Of a stretch of DNA of 12,423 bases, positions 1 to 7,617 are shown piece after piece. The notes beneath the pieces are model-generated. The model ran no database searches and was not told the origin of the DNA. It was given only the letters and a program-made list of their open reading frames with translations. The stretch is from Singulisphaera sp. GP187 (GTDB taxonomy: Bacteria > Planctomycetota > Phycisphaerae > Phycisphaerales > SM1A02): positions 1-12,423 of the forward strand of contig CAMDEL010000024.1 in the NCBI GenBank assembly GCA_945896765.1, in the 5' to 3' direction. A program made the position numbers and the translations under genes. Numbering within the stretch: the first letter of the stretch is position 1; each line of letters begins with the position of its first letter.

Positions 1-798
1 GATGGCCGTGTTCGGAAATTGTCTTTCACTGGTTCGACTGCTGTGGGTCGACTCTTAATGAAATCATCCGCGGATCAAGTTGTGCGGCTCTCATTGGAAC
101 TTGGAGGCCATGCACCATTCATTGTTTTCAGCGATGCTGATATTCCTGCAGCAGTTGCAGCAGCGGTGAGTGGAAAGTTTCGCGTCGCAGGACAAACATG
201 CGTTTGCCCGAACAGATTTATCGTTGCTGATGATGTCTATTCAGAATTCGTTGATCAATTCGCAGCGCTAGCAAGCGGATTGCGTGTTGGACGTGGTCGA
301 GAGGCTGGAGTTCGCATCGGACCACTCATCGATGACCGAGCCATCGTGCGCATTCGAAATCAAGTCAAAGATGCGGTCGCGAAGGGTGCGAAGATCGTTA
401 CAGGTGGTACGACTATCCCAGTCGAAGGATGCTTGGATCGATTCTTCGCGCCAACGGTTCTCGCAAATGCAACTGCAGAGATGCTTTGCTTTCGCGAGGA
501 AACCTTCGGACCTCTTGCTCCGATCGCGCGTTTCCAAACCGAATCGCAAGCGATTGAAATGGCCAACGCCACACCGTACGGTTTGGCGGGATACATATTC
601 GCACGCGATCCGAACCTTCTTGAACGCGTCAGTCGACAACTCAACTGCGGCATCATCGGTGTAAACACCGGTGTGATCAGCGATGCCTATGCGCCATTCG
701 GCGGCCGCGGTTGGTCCGGCTTCGGCCGCGAAGGCGGTCGATGGGGGATCGAAGAATACATCTCGTGGAAGTATGTCTGCGCAGCAGTGAATGGCTAG
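1..798 (+). CDS. gabD: Succinate-semialdehyde dehydrogenase (NAD(P)+), C-terminal part, 5' truncated by window edge
   Basis: The frame is open from base 1, so the gene begins outside the window; 265 residues are visible. The family oxidises succinate semialdehyde to succinate with NAD(P)+, the last step of GABA breakdown, in the cytosol. Seen here: the cofactor-side motif SFTGSTAVG (residues 8-16), the general-base glutamate in LELGGHAP (E33), and the catalytic cysteine in GQTCVCPNR (C67, with a second cysteine at C69 as in GabD enzymes). The conserved EETFGPLAP block follows, and then the C-terminal oligomerisation segment GVNTGVISDAYAPFGG...SGFGREGG. The CVC pair and the INTG-type C-terminus fit GabD better than generic aldehyde dehydrogenases, although glutarate-semialdehyde dehydrogenase is a close alternative. 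It is the only plus-strand gene and runs head-on into rpoD, its stop (796-798) lying 3 nt from the rpoD stop. Confidence 0.93.
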   Translation, partial: DGRVRKLSFTGSTAVGRLLMKSSADQVVRLSLELGGHAPFIVFSDADIPAAVAAAVSGKFRVAGQTCVCPNRFIVADDVYSEFVDQFAALASGLRVGRGREAGVRIGPLIDDRAIVRIRNQVKDAVAKGAKIVTGGTTIPVEGCLDRFFAPTVLANATAEMLCFREETFGPLAPIARFQTESQAIEMANATPYGLAGYIFARDPNLLERVSRQLNCGIIGVNTGVISDAYAPFGGRGWSGFGREGGRWGIEEYISWKYVCAAVNG

Positions 799-801
799 GA
801 A

Positions 802-2736
802 TCACTCAGCCGTTGTTGGAATCTCAACGTCTCCGTCTTGACCATCACCCTGCATGAAACTTGTGAGCCGTTGTCGGCGCACTGGGTGCTGAAGTTTACG
901 AAGCGCTTTGCTTTCAACTTGACGAACTCGCTCGCGAGTGACTTTGAAAATACGTCCAACTTCTTCTAGTGTGTACGTATATCCGTCGCCGATTCCGTAC
1001 CGAAGCTTCAAGATTTCGCGCTCGCGATATGTCAATGTCTTCAGCACGTCGTTGATGCGCGTGCGCAACATTTCACTAGCGGCCGAAATACTCGGTGCTT
1101 CTTGCCGCTCGTCTTCGATGAAATCACCGAAATGCGAATCTTCGCTTTCGCCAACTGGACGATCAAGTGAAATCGGATGGCGTGAAATCTTCAATACGCG
1201 CTTCACTTCATCAACGGGCATTTTCGCTTTCGCTGCGATTTCATCATGATTCGGCTCATGTCCGAGTTCTTGAAGAAGATGCTTCTGAATGTTGCGAAGC
1301 TTCGACATCGTTTCGATCATGTGCACTGGAACGCGAATCGTTCGAGCATGATCCGCAATCGCGCGGGTGATCGCCTGACGAATCCACCATGTTGCATATG
1401 TCGAGAACTTATAACCGCGCTTGTATTCATACTTATCCACAGCGCGCATGAGCCCTGTATTGCCTTCTTGAATAATATCCAAGAATGGCAAACCACGATT
1501 GCGGTACTTCTTTGCGATCGAAACAACCAGTCGCAAATTTCCGCCAGAAAGCGCACGCTTCGCCAATTCATGCTCGACAAAAATCTGCCCAATTGCACGA
1601 ATGCGCTTGGCAAGATCGCTGGGAGATTCGAGCACGAGATTCTGAAGTCCTGCAAGTTCTTCACGTTGCACTTGCGCATCTTCGATGTCATAACGCTCTG
1701 GATTCTTCTCCGCTCGCTCGAGAAGAGTCGCCAATTCAATGCACTTGCGATTGACTGAATTCAGTTTGCGCATGAGCGGTTGAATTCGACCAGTTCGAAG
1801 GCAACATTCCTCGATCAGCGTGGAAATTCGACGTCGATTCGCCCACATTTTTTGCCGAATGGATTCGAGTCGTTCTTCCGTTTGATTTCCGGATTCAATT
1901 CCAGCTTCAAGTTGACCCCACAAGTCGTTGTTCTGATCCAACTTGATTCGAACCGTCGACAAGTTGTACGGAATTCTGGAAGCAATGCGATCCTTCGCAT
2001 TTGATTCCGCAGTAGAAATGCGCATTGTGCGATCGAATGGCAACGTGCCTTCATGAACTTGCTGCAGAATCTCGACGGCCTGCCGAGCGCAATATTCGCT
2101 TTCCAAGACCATGCGGCGAAAGATGTATCGACTCATCTCGATTTTCTTCGCAAGACGAATTTCTTCTTCGCGCGTCAGCAATGGGATTGATCCCATTTGC
2201 GTCAGGTACATACGAATTGGATCGTCGATCCGAACGGGATTTGGTTCGGCGATTGCCAAATCAAGTGTTCCTTGCAAATCTTCATCGAGGCCATCGTCCT
2301 CCATTGCGAATGCGTCGGCGCTTGTCGCTCCTGCACCATCTTGTTGACGCACTTTCAGTCGAGCGGCAGCAACTGCTGCAGCTGCTGCACCAACGAGTGG
2401 ACGTGGCGCTGATGGGGTAACGGGGGTCGCAGTCGCAACCGATTGATCGGTTGCGTGCGCACGCCGAACTTTCTTATCCGTATCGCGCAGGAAGCGCAGA
2501 TCGGTCTGCAATTGAGCAGGGAATGCACGATGACCTGCGCGCTTCATCTCGATTTCGTCGATGAGAGCGATGTTGTTTTGGGTCAGCAGGACAAGCAACT
2601 CATCCAAGGGATATGGATCGACGAAGTCATCAGGCAGACATGTATTTAATTCCTCATAACTGATCCAACCACGCTTGCGACCAGCGTGAATGAGCGAACG
2701 AAGAACAGGGTGCAATTCTTGAAGAACAAGACTCAT
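802..2736 (-). CDS. rpoD: RNA polymerase primary sigma factor (sigma-70, RpoD)
   Basis: The product is 644 aa and directs RNA polymerase to housekeeping promoters. Region 1.1 covers about residues 1-70. A low-complexity Ala-rich linker lies around 100-130 (AAAAAVAAA). Region 1.2 is at 171-200 (DDPIRMYLTQMGSIPLL). A long non-conserved charged insert runs about 201-385. Region 2 is at about 388-460, including the -10-recognition segment YKFSTYATWWIRQAITRAI. Region 3 starts near RTIRVPVHMIETMSKL, and region 4.2 has the helix-turn-helix YTLEEVGRIFKVTRERVRQVE at about 588-608. I chose the ATG at 2736 because AAGGAG (2751-2746) sits 9 nt upstream. The frame stays open to a GTG at 2829 that would overlap dnaG by 11 nt and add 31 residues with no family support. 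It lies 82 nt after dnaG, the usual dnaG-rpoD order. Confidence 0.97.
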   Translation of the reverse strand: MSLVLQELHPVLRSLIHAGRKRGWISYEELNTCLPDDFVDPYPLDELLVLLTQNNIALIDEIEMKRAGHRAFPAQLQTDLRFLRDTDKKVRRAHATDQSVATATPVTPSAPRPLVGAAAAAVAAARLKVRQQDGAGATSADAFAMEDDGLDEDLQGTLDLAIAEPNPVRIDDPIRMYLTQMGSIPLLTREEEIRLAKKIEMSRYIFRRMVLESEYCARQAVEILQQVHEGTLPFDRTMRISTAESNAKDRIASRIPYNLSTVRIKLDQNNDLWGQLEAGIESGNQTEERLESIRQKMWANRRRISTLIEECCLRTGRIQPLMRKLNSVNRKCIELATLLERAEKNPERYDIEDAQVQREELAGLQNLVLESPSDLAKRIRAIGQIFVEHELAKRALSGGNLRLVVSIAKKYRNRGLPFLDIIQEGNTGLMRAVDKYEYKRGYKFSTYATWWIRQAITRAIADHARTIRVPVHMIETMSKLRNIQKHLLQELGHEPNHDEIAAKAKMPVDEVKRVLKISRHPISLDRPVGESEDSHFGDFIEDERQEAPSISAASEMLRTRINDVLKTLTYREREILKLRYGIGDGYTYTLEEVGRIFKVTRERVRQVESKALRKLQHPVRRQRLTSFMQGDGQDGDVEIPTTAE

Positions 2737-2745
2737 AATGAAATA

Positions 2746-2751
2746 CTCCTT
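2746..2751 (-). promoter_or_regulatory. Ribosome binding site that fixes the rpoD start
   Basis: On the minus strand AAGGAG is followed by 9 nt and then ATG (2736-2734). It is one of the two strongest Shine-Dalgarno matches in the window. It favours the 644-aa rpoD start over the in-frame GTG further upstream inside the dnaG 3' end. Confidence 0.8.
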
Positions 2752-2762
2752 GATTTGTACCG

Positions 2763-2780
2763 AGTCGGTAATTCCCGACT
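2763..2780 (-). repeat. Perfect hairpin in the dnaG-rpoD intercistronic gap
   Basis: AGTCGG (2763-2768) and CCGACT (2775-2780) form a perfect 6-bp stem around a 6-nt AT-rich loop. It lies 26 nt upstream of the rpoD ATG and just ahead of its ribosome binding site. No U-run follows it on either strand, so it is not an intrinsic terminator. In the mRNA it could mark a processing site or stabilise the rpoD 5' end; that role is inferred. Confidence 0.5.
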
Positions 2781-2818
2781 GGTCGTGGTGAAAGGAAAAG
2801 ATGAAATCACTCGCATCG

Positions 2819-4720
2819 TCATGATGCACTCCTCGCCGTCCTGGCGATGGCAGAAGGTCTTGGACCAGCAGCGCGAATTTGATTCAGCCGCTGAGCCAAT
2901 TCCTCGGGTGTCGTTGCAGTTGGGGCGATCGCCAATTGAAGGCGACGATTCAAACTATCAAGCGCGCGTGCTGCTGTGATCAGCCCTTGACGCGCATCCG
3001 CGTCTCGTTCGAATCGCTTCGAACCAAGCGTGTATAAATCGGTTGCAAGAGTTTTCATCGCAGGATCGGCAAGTTCTGCAAGCAGATCTTGCACCGCAAA
3101 CGGCTTTGCATCCTCGAGCCAATGAAAAATCGGGGTATAGAGGGCTCGTGCCGCAGAATCTTCGAGCGACGATGGCGTGATGAACTCGCTCAGAGGAGCT
3201 GCATCACCTTCTTCGTGCGAAATACGAATATCGCCAGTTGATGGCCATGCAATCAAGATTGAAACGAAATCGCGCTCAGCACTTCCGCGTGCATTTGCAG
3301 TTGGAATTTCAATTGGCTCGACAAGCGTTGTTGCATCGCGTGCTGGCGCAGTTGCACGCTTGCTTGCATTCAAGAAGCGTTCGATTTCCACGACAGTCAC
3401 TCCACTCGTCGCCGCGATCGAATCAATGACGAGTCGACGACGAATGCCGTCGAGCGAGCCCAAGCCAAGCGAGACCAGTTTCGTCAACATGCCCTCAATC
3501 GTTCGTTGACGAGCGGAAAGCCCAGGATGCGCATCCAACTCGCGACGGAAATTGCCAACAAGATGCGTGAGTGCATCTTCAGCTTGAGCAATGGCAGCGT
3601 CGAAACGCTCGCGTCCATCGGGTTGGCGAAGTAATTCATCGGGATCAAGTTGATCAGGCAGCGTGCAAATTTTCAGATCGACTGGCGCCGCAAAGAAGAT
3701 TTCAAGTGCGCGATCCGCAGCACGCTGACCAGCAATATCACCGTCAAAGAGAAGCACAATTGTGTCGCACAGACGCTGCAGGATTCGGGCATGATCGCGT
3801 GTCAATGCGGTGCCCAAAGTTGCGACCGCGTTTTCGATTCCTGCGCGATGGCACGCGATCACATCGGTGTAACCCTCAGTGATAATCGCAGTGCGCGATT
3901 GAATGATCGCACGCTTTGCAAGGTGAATGCCATACAGCGACTTTGATTTATGAAAGAGCGGGCTTTCCGGACTGTTGAGATATTTGGGCTGATCCTCTGG
4001 ATCGATCGCACGCGCACCGAAGGCGATACATCTTCCAAGTTCATCCGCAATAGGAAACATCACGCGATTTCGAAAAGTATCGGCAAGTGATCCGCGACTA
4101 CGCACAAGTCCAGCAGCGTCGAATGAAGCACGAATCATCGCTGGTTCGAGCGCTTCTTCGCCGCTTTGGCTTTGATGTGCAACAAGTTTTTCAACATAGT
4201 TGGCCAATCCATCACCAGAGGCTGGAGCAGCACCAAGAGCAAATCGCTCAATCATCTTGGCATCAATACCTCGATCATCAAGCGCTTTTTTTGCGGCGCT
4301 TCCAATGACAGGATCAATTAATGTTCGACTGAAAAATCGAAGCGCAGCATCGTTGGCGCGCCGAAGTGAAGCGGGGCTATCAGGATCGGAGGATCTAGGA
4401 CCACTCGATCCGCGCGCCTGCAATTCAATCCCAGCACGCTGTGCGAGAAATCGCAGCGCTTCGAGAAAATCCATCCGGTGATAGTTCACCATGAAGTCGA
4501 TCGCATTTCCGCTCGCGCCGCACGCGAAGCAGTTGTAAAACGCATTTCCCTTATGCGTGACCACAGAAAATGATGGCCGGCGATCTTCGTGGAAAGGACA
4601 AAGCCCCATGTGCTCGCGCCCCTTTGGGCGAAGAACAACTGACTCGCCCACAAGGGAAACAAGGTCAGTCAATTCGAGAACACGGTCTCGATCGGATGAA
4701 TCGGAGCGGGAGGGGATCAT
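2819..4720 (-). CDS. dnaG: DNA primase DnaG
   Basis: The product is 633 aa and synthesises RNA primers for Okazaki fragments at the replication fork, together with the DnaB helicase. The N-terminal zinc-binding domain is at about 35-100, with ligands C41, H44, C64 and C67 (CPFH...CFAC). The RNA-polymerase domain shows RNRVMFPI (218-225) and the conserved FGARA...PKYLNSPESPLF block (234-256). The Toprim metal site shows EGYTD (282-286) and LFDGDIAG (324-331, with D326 and D328), followed by DPDE (359-362). The C-terminal part (about 460-633) is poorly conserved, as expected for a helicase-interacting domain. The ATG at 4720 gives the standard N-terminus (RVLELTDLVSLVGESVVL), although no strong ribosome binding site precedes it. 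It heads the dnaG-rpoD unit after a long leader; rpsU, often the first gene of this operon, is absent here. Confidence 0.97.
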   Translation of the reverse strand: MIPSRSDSSDRDRVLELTDLVSLVGESVVLRPKGREHMGLCPFHEDRRPSFSVVTHKGNAFYNCFACGASGNAIDFMVNYHRMDFLEALRFLAQRAGIELQARGSSGPRSSDPDSPASLRRANDAALRFFSRTLIDPVIGSAAKKALDDRGIDAKMIERFALGAAPASGDGLANYVEKLVAHQSQSGEEALEPAMIRASFDAAGLVRSRGSLADTFRNRVMFPIADELGRCIAFGARAIDPEDQPKYLNSPESPLFHKSKSLYGIHLAKRAIIQSRTAIITEGYTDVIACHRAGIENAVATLGTALTRDHARILQRLCDTIVLLFDGDIAGQRAADRALEIFFAAPVDLKICTLPDQLDPDELLRQPDGRERFDAAIAQAEDALTHLVGNFRRELDAHPGLSARQRTIEGMLTKLVSLGLGSLDGIRRRLVIDSIAATSGVTVVEIERFLNASKRATAPARDATTLVEPIEIPTANARGSAERDFVSILIAWPSTGDIRISHEEGDAAPLSEFITPSSLEDSAARALYTPIFHWLEDAKPFAVQDLLAELADPAMKTLATDLYTLGSKRFERDADARQGLITAARALDSLNRRLQLAIAPTATTPEELAQRLNQIRAAGPRPSAIARTARSAS

Positions 4721-4888
4721 AATTTTGAAGCCAAACTGTTTCTAAGCCTATGCAGGCAATGGAGATAGGGACATGAAGGACGCACTGATACAGATCGAAA
4801 ACACAATTCGTTCGAAAACCTGACTGATTTTCTTGAGATTTTTCCACTGGAAGTTTGTGACCAGAAACCTTCAGCTCAAACAAAGCAA

Positions 4889-4914
4889 CCAGCCATCTGA
4901 AAGAAGATGGTTGG
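4889..4914 (-). repeat. 10-bp stem-loop in the dnaG leader
   Basis: CCAGCCATCT (4889-4898) pairs with AGATGGTTGG (4905-4914) around a 6-nt loop. On the minus strand, the dnaG transcript, the stem has one A-C mismatch and is followed by a U-rich stretch (TTGCTTTGTTT). That gives a weak terminator- or attenuator-like outline. On the plus strand the same position is a G-U pair but no U-run follows. A leaky attenuator is possible but unproven. Confidence 0.4.
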
Positions 4915-4922
4915 AACCCCGA

Positions 4923-4963
4923 TTGGAATAAAATTCCAAGGATAAAATCCTAGAATAAAATTC
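4923..4963. repeat. Three tandem palindromes sharing an AAA centre
   Basis: Reading plus: TTGGAAT-AAA-ATTCCAA (4923-4939, 7-bp arms), AGGAT-AAA-ATCCT (4939-4951, 5-bp arms) and GAAT-AAA-ATTC (4953-4963, 4-bp arms). Centres are 14 and 13 bp apart. Each unit is a perfect dyad around the same trinucleotide, and all match a GGAATAAAATTCC-like consensus. They lie about 200 bp upstream of the dnaG start. A cooperative regulator-binding array is the simplest reading; RNA hairpins with 3-nt loops are the alternative. Confidence 0.6.
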
Positions 4964-4991
4964 CAGAGCAAAGACTTCTGATCCAAAAACC

Positions 4992-5027
4992 AAACCGCTG
5001 GATCCAATCTCAAGCAAACGGCGGTTT
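4992..5027. repeat. 7-bp inverted repeat in the dnaG leader
   Basis: AAACCGC (4992-4998) and GCGGTTT (5021-5027) are perfectly complementary around a 22-nt spacer. Its function is unknown. It may be a structural element of the dnaG leader RNA. Confidence 0.35.
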
Positions 5028-5186
5028 AGGACTGAGGCGTCACCGAAGCGACGGACCATCCAAACCAATGTCACCGGGAATCCGGCCTTGCAGGGAGTTG
5101 TAGCCCCAATTATTGAAAGCCATGAAGTGCCGACTATGGCGATTCTGCTTGACTTTCAGGGCACGAAGTCCACTGCGTACAATGTG

Positions 5187-5214
5187 ATTCTATATCCAAA
5201 AACGCATTCGTCAA
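5187..5214 (-). promoter_or_regulatory. Predicted sigma-70-type promoter for dnaG-rpoD
   Basis: On the minus strand TTGACG (5214-5209) and TAGAAT (5192-5187) are separated by 16 bp. Each hexamer matches five of six consensus bases. Transcription would start near 5180 and give a leader of about 460 nt before dnaG. It is one of the two best promoter matches in the intergenic gaps (the other is upstream of glnA) and it points at dnaG. Planctomycete promoter consensus is assumed to be close to the standard one. Confidence 0.5.
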
Positions 5215-5359
5215 GAAAAATTATTGGAATTTGCACAAATTTATTCAGGTCAGTGCGTGAAACTCGCTTGTATATGGCAAAATCAACCACAACAAACCAA
5301 TAACTACTTACTGATAAATGTTCAATTGACAGAAAAAAGAAATGAGCGATACCGTAAAA

Positions 5360-5632
5360 TCAGGCTTGAACAGCGAGTTTTCTGGTGTAAGCAAATTTTC
5401 GGCGGATTGGCTTCACGACCAATCCAGTTCGAATTGCGCGCGTGCTCGCCAAAATGCGAACTGGCTTTCCATCGACCAACGCCTTCACGCGCTGCAAATT
5501 CGGCTTGAATTTACGCTTAGTAACGCTGGTCGTCTTGATGCCGACTCCACCGAGATACTTCGCCTTACCGCGACGGGTAATTCGGTTTCCAGTAGTAGTT
5601 CGAGCTCCAGTAAAAAAGCAAACGCGTGGCAT
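5360..5632 (-). CDS. rpmB: Large ribosomal subunit protein bL28
   Basis: The product is 90 aa, very basic, a component of the 50S subunit. The N-terminus PRVCFFTGARTTTGNRITRRG is the L28 signature, followed by KRKFKPNLQRVKALVDG, the conserved core that contacts 23S rRNA. C-terminal RTGLVVKP completes the family pattern. The ATG at 5632 gives the canonical MPRVCFFTG start and has GGAGAG about 8 nt upstream. The frame stays open a further 29 codons upstream, but that extension does not look like L28. It lies 77 nt downstream of the methionine-sulfoxide reductase gene and may be read from the clpX transcript or from a weak promoter of its own. It is not paired with rpmG, a common neighbour elsewhere. 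Confidence 0.95.
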   Translation of the reverse strand: MPRVCFFTGARTTTGNRITRRGKAKYLGGVGIKTTSVTKRKFKPNLQRVKALVDGKPVRILASTRAIRTGLVVKPIRRKFAYTRKLAVQA

Positions 5633-5709
5633 ATAGGTTCTCTCCGAGGGGTCGAGAAGACTACTCAAACCAAGCAAGAAATGCAAGCGATGAATGCAAA
5701 TCTTTCTGA

Positions 5710-6183
5710 TCACATACAAGAAAGGCCAGAAACTTGAAGCGCATTGGCCAAATTGCGCTGGTAATCAAGATCAAAATGACCAATTTGGTAACTGTCCGCA
5801 TCCAAGACCCCCCAGACTGAACCATCCGAATCGGTGCAGGGAAGCACGAGTTCGCTCTGATCGAGTGGGTCGCAAGCGATATATCCCGCGCCCAGTTCTC
5901 GAACATCTCCAACAATGAGAGGCGTGCGAGTCAAGAGCGCTTTCCCGCAGGCACCATGCAATCCAATTGGACTGCATGCGGGCTTGTCACGGCGGGGGCC
6001 CAAAATTAATCTTGTTTCTTCGACCTGATCTGGTTGGTCAAGATAGAAGCCAATCCAAGACAAGCCATTTGGAGAAAGTTCCTCCCACAATAGATCGACC
6101 AGCGCTGTCATTCGTGCGGTTCGATCAGGAAAATTTCTGCCGATACTTCCAGCGTGATTAAGAATCTGCCGCCACTGGTTCAT
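5710..6183 (-). CDS. msrC: Free methionine-(R)-sulfoxide reductase, GAF-domain type
   Basis: The product is 157 aa, a single GAF domain, cytosolic. The family reduces free L-methionine-(R)-sulfoxide to methionine, with thioredoxin regenerating the enzyme. The three cysteines used by the characterised enzymes are present: KPAC (C70), GACGKA (C79) and IACD (C104). The core elements WIGFYL, LGP, SELVLP and GVLDADS are also there. Length matches the family (about 160 aa). The start is uncertain. The ATG at 6183 leaves 17 nt to clpX. A GTG at 6204 overlaps the clpX stop as GTGA and adds seven residues, which would imply translational coupling. It is the last gene of the tig-clpX cluster, which gives it a protein-repair and stress context. 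The C-terminus (GLSCM) adds a fourth cysteine that is unlikely to be catalytic. Confidence 0.9.
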   Translation of the reverse strand: MNQWRQILNHAGSIGRNFPDRTARMTALVDLLWEELSPNGLSWIGFYLDQPDQVEETRLILGPRRDKPACSPIGLHGACGKALLTRTPLIVGDVRELGAGYIACDPLDQSELVLPCTDSDGSVWGVLDADSYQIGHFDLDYQRNLANALQVSGLSCM

Positions 6184-6200
6184 TGACACTTCTCTCGCGG

Positions 6201-7616
6201 TCACGCACTCTCACGCGCACGCTGCCGAACTGTTTCCAGAACAATTTTCCCTTGGCGAATGGAATCTTCATCGATTCGATAAATCGTGTTCGAGTTATCG
6301 AGGTCCGGAAGTTGGTACATCAAATCCGTCATCAAATCATCGACGACAGCACGCAATCCACGCGCTCCAGTCTGGCGCTCCATCGCACGATCTGCGATTG
6401 CTTCAAGAGCTCCAGTTGTGAATTCGAGGGATGTGTTTTCAAGCCGGAAGAGATGTTGATATTGCTTGACAAGTGCGTTCTTTGGCTCGGTCAGGATTTG
6501 AATCATCGCGGCGCGATTCAGCGGCATCAATGCACATGCGACTGGCAGACGGCCGATCAATTCTGGAATCAAACCGAATTCCAATAAATCGTCGGGTTGA
6601 ATTTGGCTCAACATTGCGCAATCATCATCGGCTTTGGAAATCGTATGAACGCCATCTGTTGAAAATCCGATTCTGCGTTTGCCAATACGCCGACGAACGA
6701 TGTCATCAATGCCGACAAATGATCCGCCGCAGATGAAAAGAATGTGCGTGGTATCGAGTTGGATGTACTGTTGTTCGGGATGCTTTCGACCACCTTGTGG
6801 CGGAACATTTGCAACCGTTCCTTCAAGCATCTTTAAAAGAGACTGTTGAACACCTTCACCTGAAACATCGCGCGTGATGGAAACATTTCCGCTTGTCTTG
6901 CCAATCTTGTCAATTTCATCGATATAAATGATGCCGCGCTGTGCAGCTTCAACATCAAAGTCGGCTGCTTGCAAGAGTTTCAGCAGAAGATTCTCAACAT
7001 CTTCTCCGACATAGCCAGCCTCGGTCAGCGTGGTTGCATCGCCAATTGCGAATGGCACATTGAGAATGCGAGCAAGTGTCCTTGCGAGAAGTGTTTTTCC
7101 AGTTCCTGTTGGACCAACGAGAAGAACGTTGCTCTTGTCCAGTTCGACAGGTGCTTCGGCATTATCAATCTGCGTCAATCGCTTGTAGTGATTGTGCACT
7201 GCAACGGATAATGAAATCTTTGCGCGGTCTTGGTCAATCACATATTGATCCAAATATTCCTTCATCTGCCGCGGAGAAGGAATCTGCGTTAATGCTGGAG
7301 CCGCACCTGTAACGCGCCGCTTTTCCTGCTTGAAAATATTCTGACAGAGATCAGTGCAATTGGCACAGATGTAGACATCGTTGGGACCTTCGACCATCGG
7401 ACCAACTTCTCGGCTTGTCTTGCCACAGAAACTGCAGGTCGTGACTTTCTTACCGCGAAATCCTCCGTCGCCACCTGTGCCGGAAGCAGAGCCGCCGCCA
7501 CCGTTGGTGGATGGTCCATTGGGACCAAGCCCACTTTCACGCGGTCCGCCTTTGCGACCACCATTTCCTGGGCCCGCGGCTGTCGTGAGAGGATGTGAAT
7601 GAGGGTTCTTCTTCAT
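6201..7616 (-). CDS. clpX: ATP-dependent Clp protease ATP-binding subunit ClpX
   Basis: The product is 471 aa, a AAA+ unfoldase that feeds substrates to the ClpP peptidase. A glycine-rich extension fills residues 11-57. The zinc-binding domain follows with C61, C64, C84 and C87. Walker A is GPTGTGKT (168-175), pore loop 1 is GYVG (201-204), Walker B is IIYIDEID (229-236), the RKH loop is at 277-279, the ClpP-docking IGF tripeptide is at 316-318, and sensor 2 is GARGLR (417-422). Every functional element is intact, so it should work with ClpP. The start at 7616 is 1 nt after the stop of the upstream gene (TAA-A-ATG). No clear ribosome binding site is seen, which implies translational coupling. 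A frame extension to 7691 would lie inside the upstream gene and is unlikely. clpP is not adjacent. Confidence 0.97.
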   Translation of the reverse strand: MKKNPHSHPLTTAAGPGNGGRKGGPRESGLGPNGPSTNGGGGSASGTGGDGGFRGKKVTTCSFCGKTSREVGPMVEGPNDVYICANCTDLCQNIFKQEKRRVTGAAPALTQIPSPRQMKEYLDQYVIDQDRAKISLSVAVHNHYKRLTQIDNAEAPVELDKSNVLLVGPTGTGKTLLARTLARILNVPFAIGDATTLTEAGYVGEDVENLLLKLLQAADFDVEAAQRGIIYIDEIDKIGKTSGNVSITRDVSGEGVQQSLLKMLEGTVANVPPQGGRKHPEQQYIQLDTTHILFICGGSFVGIDDIVRRRIGKRRIGFSTDGVHTISKADDDCAMLSQIQPDDLLEFGLIPELIGRLPVACALMPLNRAAMIQILTEPKNALVKQYQHLFRLENTSLEFTTGALEAIADRAMERQTGARGLRAVVDDLMTDLMYQLPDLDNSNTIYRIDEDSIRQGKIVLETVRQRARESA

Positions 7617-7617
7617 T

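Larger units (their letters stand above)
4721..5359. other. 639-bp non-coding region between rpmB and dnaG
   Basis: I see no convincing gene in either strand: the open frames are short, lack ribosome binding sites and resemble no family I recognise. rpsU is not hidden here. The region contains a good minus-strand promoter (5187-5214), an inverted repeat (4992-5027), a tandem set of three palindromes (4923-4963) and a hairpin (4889-4914), all within the predicted dnaG leader. Just after the rpmB stop the minus strand has a U-rich stretch (TTTCTTTTTTC, about 5342-5332), but I could not find a convincing stem in front of it. Confidence 0.6.

Noticed and set aside
1246..1758. A 170-codon plus-strand frame inside rpoD
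   Set aside because: It is antisense to strongly conserved sigma-factor regions and the translation has no family character.
2737..2829. Longer rpoD start at GTG 2829
   Set aside because: It would overlap dnaG and add 31 residues unlike any sigma factor N-terminus. The ATG at 2736 has an excellent ribosome binding site.
4871..5074. A 67-codon minus-strand frame upstream of dnaG
   Set aside because: Its EFYS repeats are just the translation of the tandem palindromes; no ribosome binding site or family resemblance, and it is not rpsU.
5088..5303. A 71-codon plus-strand frame between dnaG and rpmB
   Set aside because: No ribosome binding site, no recognisable domain, and it overlaps the predicted dnaG promoter on the other strand.
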